From contig SYLY01000017.1 in NCBI GenBank assembly GCA_005808475.1, positions 1 through 64,000 on the forward strand: a stretch of 64,000 nt of DNA, given 5' to 3'. This stretch comes from Acidobacteriota bacterium (GTDB taxonomy: Bacteria; Acidobacteriota; Terriglobia; Bryobacterales; Bryobacteraceae). How positions within the stretch are numbered: the first letter of the stretch is position 1; each line of letters starts with the position of its first letter. Both the position numbers and the translations under genes were made by a program. Shown one piece after another: positions 62,398 to 64,000 of this stretch. A model generated the notes under the pieces. It saw only the letters and a list, made by a program, of their open reading frames with translations, searched no databases and was not told where the DNA came from.

Positions 62398-64000
62398 GAT
62401 TTGCTTTTTCTCTTGCCCTCGGGTGGAACGGCCAGCGAAAATTGGAGCTTTCTCTCCACGCCGTCGATCCGGTCCAGCCGCACGCGGATAGCCTCGCCGA
62501 TGCGGAATTCCCGCCGGGTTCTCGCGCCCACGATACGTCTAGTATTCTCATGATACCCGTAACGGTCGCCCGGCAGCGTGTCGATGGGCACAAGACCCTC
62601 GACGAAGAACTCCTCCAGTTCCACGAAGAAGCCGTCTTTGGTGGTGCTGATAATCAAGGCGCCGAACTCGCCGCCCACGTGGTCCGCCATGAACTTGACT
62701 TTCTTCCACTCCACCAACTCACGTTCGGCGTCGGCGGCGGTGCGCTCCGTTTGCGACGATCGCGCGGCCAGTTCGTTCAACCGCGCCTCGTCGTAGGGCG
62801 GTGAATGCCCGTCCAGCAGCGCTCCCAGGGCGCGATGCACCAGTAGATCGGGATAGCGGCGGATCGGCGACGTGAAGTGGCAGTAGCATTCCGATGCCAA
62901 CGCGAAGTGCCCCTGGTTCTCCGCGCTGTAACGGGCCTGGCGCAACGACCGCAACATCAGGTACGACAGGATCCGCTCCAGCGGCGTCCCCTCGATCTTG
63001 GCGATCAGCCGCTGATAGTGCCGCGGTCCGATATGGATCTCGGAGCCCGCGATGTCCATGTGGCCCGCGCTCTTGCGCCCATCGCGATGCTTGCTGGTGA
63101 ACCGGATCCGGCGGCTCGGCGCGGTGACGCCCAGCGAGGCGCCGAACTGCGACGCGATCTCCTCGAACTCCACCACCTTCTTCGGATCGGGCTCTTCGTG
63201 GATGCGATACACCATCGGCGCGCCGGCCGCGGTGATGTGATGGGCCACCGCCTCGTTGGCCGCGAGCATGAATTCCTCGACGATCCGGTGCGCGATATTG
63301 CGAGGGCTTTTTCGAATTCCCGTCATCTCGCCCAGGTCGTCGAACTCGATGAGCGGCTCGGGCAAATCGAAGTCGATGGAGCCGCGCCGGACCCGCTTGC
63401 GATTCAGCAGCAGCGCCAGTTCCTTCATCAGTTCGAACCGCGGCGCCAGCGGCGCGTATCGCGTGCGCATCGACGGATCGCCCTCGAGCACCGCGTGGAC
63501 CGCCGTGTACGTCATGCGCTCCACGCTGTGGATCACGCCTCGGCAAAACTCCTGCGAGACGATGTCGCCGCGATGATCGATCTCGAGCAGCGCCGACATC
63601 ACCAGCCGGTCCACCTTCGGCTTCAACGAGCAGATGCCGGTCGACAGCTCGAGAGGCAGCATCGGCACCGCGCGGTCCGGGAAATAGACGGACGTGCCGC
63701 GCACGGCGGCCTCGCGATCGATGGGCGAGCCCGGCCGCACGTAGTGCGACACGTCGGCGATGTGCACCTGCAGCGCGTAGTTGCCGTTTTCGAGCTTGGC
63801 GGCCCACACCGCGTCGTCGAAGTCGCGCGCCGTCTCGCCGTCGATGGTGACGATTTCGAACTCGCGGAAATCCCGGCGGCCGGTGGGATCCACGGTGAGC
63901 GGAACCGACTGGGCTTGCTCGATGACGTCGGGCGGGAATCGGTGCGGGATGTGGAACTTGCGGATGATCAGTTCGACATCGACGCCGAAATCGTCCGGAT
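62388..64000 (-). CDS. rnr: Ribonuclease R (3'-5' exoribonuclease), C-terminal part; 5' end outside window
   Basis: At least 537 codons; the frame is open to the window end (VDVELIIRKFHIPHRFPPDV). The RNB catalytic domain has IDGETARDFDDAVWA with the Asp cluster and HIADVSHYVRPGSPIDREA; CHFTSPIRRYPDLLVHRAL is typical. A C-terminal S1 domain starts at GGEFGALIISTTKDGFFVEL. The basic tail (GKRKSKSWR) fits RNase R rather than RNase II. It degrades structured RNAs. YceH follows on the same strand. Confidence 0.95.
   Translation of the reverse strand, partial: PDDFGVDVELIIRKFHIPHRFPPDVIEQAQSVPLTVDPTGRRDFREFEIVTIDGETARDFDDAVWAAKLENGNYALQVHIADVSHYVRPGSPIDREAAVRGTSVYFPDRAVPMLPLELSTGICSLKPKVDRLVMSALLEIDHRGDIVSQEFCRGVIHSVERMTYTAVHAVLEGDPSMRTRYAPLAPRFELMKELALLLNRKRVRRGSIDFDLPEPLIEFDDLGEMTGIRKSPRNIAHRIVEEFMLAANEAVAHHITAAGAPMVYRIHEEPDPKKVVEFEEIASQFGASLGVTAPSRRIRFTSKHRDGRKSAGHMDIAGSEIHIGPRHYQRLIAKIEGTPLERILSYLMLRSLRQARYSAENQGHFALASECYCHFTSPIRRYPDLLVHRALGALLDGHSPPYDEARLNELAARSSQTERTAADAERELVEWKKVKFMADHVGGEFGALIISTTKDGFFVELEEFFVEGLVPIDTLPGDRYGYHENTRRIVGARTRREFRIGEAIRVRLDRIDGVERKLQFSLAVPPEGKRKSKSWR

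Overview
The window is a high-GC bacterial chromosome segment. It most resembles a Bryobacterales/Solibacteraceae-type acidobacterium (inference from gene content, no database search). The supporting features are three large Oar-like TonB-dependent receptors with carboxypeptidase-regulatory N-termini, a PSD1/DUF1549/DUF1553 cytochrome next to a DUF1501 protein and a sulfatase, a Solibacter-type secreted protein with a TIGR03437-like tail, Tat-exported enzymes and beta-propeller proteins. Neither edge is a natural boundary: the first gene lacks its 5' end and the last gene (RNase R, minus strand) lacks its 5' end.

Layout. 1-6217: a tightly overlapping plus-strand operon, SoxC-like molybdoenzyme tail, SoxD-like cytochrome c, PSD1-type cytochrome/DUF1553 protein, DUF1501 protein, sulfatase. 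6228-7503: a promoter and 37-bp dyad, an Rrf2/IscR-type regulator, ClpP, and a hairpin terminator. 7515-11494 (minus): an MFS transporter and an NtrB/NtrC-type two-component pair whose activator lacks the Walker B glutamate. 11543-19816 (plus): ribosomal protein S1, methyltransferase, dolichol-phosphate-mannose-synthase-like GT2, two large paralogous membrane proteins, a YihY/BrkB protein and a small zinc-ribbon protein. 19918-22531: a membrane protein and a subtilase broken by a 23-bp tandem duplication, bracketed by 27-bp near-identical direct repeats. 22499-25393: a zinc-ribbon protein, a fatty acyl-CoA reductase-like protein and a lysophosphatidate acyltransferase. 25500-28668: a PP2C phosphatase followed by a coupled three-gene set of secreted proteins. 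28671-31993: threonine ammonia-lyase diverging from rpmI-rplT-zapB-zapA, then a GNAT protein. 32141-33204: a secreted gene with two indels.

33222-55866 looks like a carbohydrate or organic-ligand acquisition region: three TonB receptors, two related SGNH hydrolases (one fused to a long C-terminal domain), a GH43/GH32-like propeller, an MFS transporter, a phytanoyl-CoA-dioxygenase-like protein, NHL propellers, a Tat-exported UxuA-like TIM barrel and a sialate-O-acetylesterase-like protein. No SusD homologue is visible. Inside it, 44181-47239 is a scar: two phyH/NHL modules, each having lost one half, flank an AT-rich insert that carries a ribbon-helix-helix gene, two copies of a 124-bp repeat and a decayed hybrid histidine kinase.

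56037-64000 holds a DUF1259 protein, a relic of a secreted-enzyme domain, an SMP-30 lactonase-like protein, a GT39-type transferase, an HIT-like protein, a WD40 protein, an intradiol dioxygenase, YceH and RNase R.

No rRNA, tRNA, CRISPR array, integrase or transposase was recognised. All coordinates and motifs were read by eye from the sequence; family names come from motif recognition, not from searches.
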